NCBI GenBank assembly: GCA_021792635.1
Contig: JAJYUH010000004.1
Location: 97,342 to 161,341, forward strand
Source of the DNA: Natronospirales bacterium
Lineage (GTDB): Bacteria > Pseudomonadota > Gammaproteobacteria > Natronospirales > REEB76
Length of the DNA: 64,000 bases
Direction: 5' to 3'
Part shown: positions 63,683 through 64,000 of the stretch, in pieces
Numbering within the stretch: position 1 is the stretch's first letter
Layout: each line of letters opens with the position of its first letter
Notes under the pieces: model-generated
Seen by the model: only the letters and a program-made list of their open reading frames with translations
The model's database searches: none
What the model was told of the DNA's origin: nothing
Program-made: the position numbers and the translations under genes

Positions 63683-63813
63683 ACGTCGGCCTTGAGGGAA
63701 TCGATGACGGAATCTGGAATGTCTATTTCGGTCCTCTCAAGATCGGACGGTTACATGAGCGCCACAGGCGTATCGAGGATGAATATGGCAGACTAAATCG
63801 CCACAAGGGGTAA
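63673..63813 (+). pseudogene. C-terminal fragment of an IS transposase
   Basis: The last 46 codons of a DDE transposase: AGEYVGLEGIDDGIWNVYFG, PLKIGRLHERHRRIEDEYGR, then stop. This C-terminal beta-barrel pattern is typical of integrase-core transposases of IS481-like elements. The following TAACCCATGTCCCCAGACTA and GTTACCGATGTC look like the IS end. The rest of the element is missing; its left edge is the ParE-like remnant. Confidence 0.65.
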
Positions 63814-63844
63814 CCCATGTCCCCAGACTATTTTGTTACCGATG

Positions 63845-64000
63845 TCACCGACCGCTCAGCGCCTCCGCCAACGCTCGAAGGAGCTTCTTGCTTCGCGCTT
63901 TCATAGCCGGAGTGCCGATGACCGAAAGCTCCTGAATATGCTCCGTAACCTCCGGCAATAGATGGCGACTACGAAGCGCAACATCGGTCAAGGCTTGCAT
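63845..64000 (-). CDS. C-terminal part of an unknown small protein (partial)
   Basis: The minus-strand frame runs from the window edge to TGA at 63845-63847. It reads MQALTDVALRSRHLLPEVTE, HIQELSVIGTPAMKARSKKL and ends LAEALSGR. The codon at the edge is ATG, so the gene may start here or continue beyond the window. It lies upstream of the ParE-like toxin remnant on the same strand. An antitoxin role is possible but not shown. Confidence 0.45.
   Translation of the reverse strand: MQALTDVALRSRHLLPEVTEHIQELSVIGTPAMKARSKKLLRALAEALSGR

Overview
This 64 kb window reads as chromosomal DNA of a GC-rich gammaproteobacterium. The evidence is the petA-petB order of a proteobacterial cytochrome bc1 complex, a kdsD-kdsC-lptC-lptA-lptB-rpoN-hpf-rapZ block, ibaG next to murA, and a tkt-gap-pgk-pyk operon. 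I cannot name the genus from the sequence alone. No rRNA, tRNA, CRISPR array or prophage was seen.

Layout. 1-1.3 kb: bc1 genes (minus strand). 1.27-3.46 kb: a complete IS1-like insertion of about 2.2 kb with 18-bp inverted ends and an apparent 8-bp target duplication. It carries a transposase, a divergent HTH/ATPase/STAS-like passenger gene, a 48-codon gene and four TTGTCAACC iterons between the divergent genes. 3.5-12.5 kb: cell-envelope core (DegS-type protease, MurA, IbaG, Kdo synthesis, LPS transport, sigma-54, HPF, RapZ; the ptsN gene usually found between hpf and rapZ is absent). 12.6-14 kb: phosphomannomutase. 14-15 kb: a decayed TonB-like remnant. 15-23 kb: a secondary-lipid cluster. 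One arm is ABC exporter, acyl carrier protein, ketosynthase and a ketosynthase-like protein without the active Cys. The convergent arm is DarA-like, DarB-like KAS III, an unknown 134-aa protein and a BtrH_N/DUF4872 acyltransferase-like protein. This is the best candidate for an undescribed system.

23.4-27 kb: exopolysaccharide genes (GDP-mannose supply, undecaprenyl-phosphate sugar transferase, PAP2 phosphatase). 27-33 kb: a decaying accessory island. It holds five consecutive perfect hairpins, a PIN/RHH toxin-antitoxin pair between inverted clusters of a short repeated motif, a frameshifted fic, an epimerase with a stop codon and a frameshift, a glycosyltransferase with an internal deletion, a nucleotidyltransferase-like gene, and a deletion scar joining a Wzb-type phosphatase stub to an epimerase tail. 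33-40 kb: patatin lipase, ParA ATPase, penicillin-acylase-family hydrolase, and two FtsX-type permeases without an adjacent ATPase. 40-46.7 kb: ABC exporter, BAAT-type hydrolase, TPR lipoprotein, CIA30-like secreted protein and a DesK/NarL-type two-component system in one apparent operon, preceded by a pair of TGAC-N4-GTCA dyads. 46.7-49.5 kb: a GlyGly-CTERM-like S8 protease with a neighbouring lipoprotein related to its N-terminal region. 49.7-50.5 kb: a lipoprotein gene split by two identical 242-bp repeats.

50.5-56.6 kb: the tkt-gap-pgk-pyk operon, in which every intergenic space holds a copy of the same GCTGCGTGCTGAG-type palindromic repeat. 56.8-63.3 kb: thioesterase, ABC exporter, cupin, small nuclease-like protein, 3-methyladenine glycosylase, RRM RNA-binding protein, membrane protein and DsbA-fold isomerase. 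63.3-64 kb: an integron attC-like palindrome beside a ParE-like toxin remnant that is fused to an insertion-sequence remnant.

Start codons were chosen from Shine-Dalgarno spacing, 4-bp stop/start overlaps and family length; several genes use GTG or TTG. Family assignments are from motif recognition by eye, with no database search.
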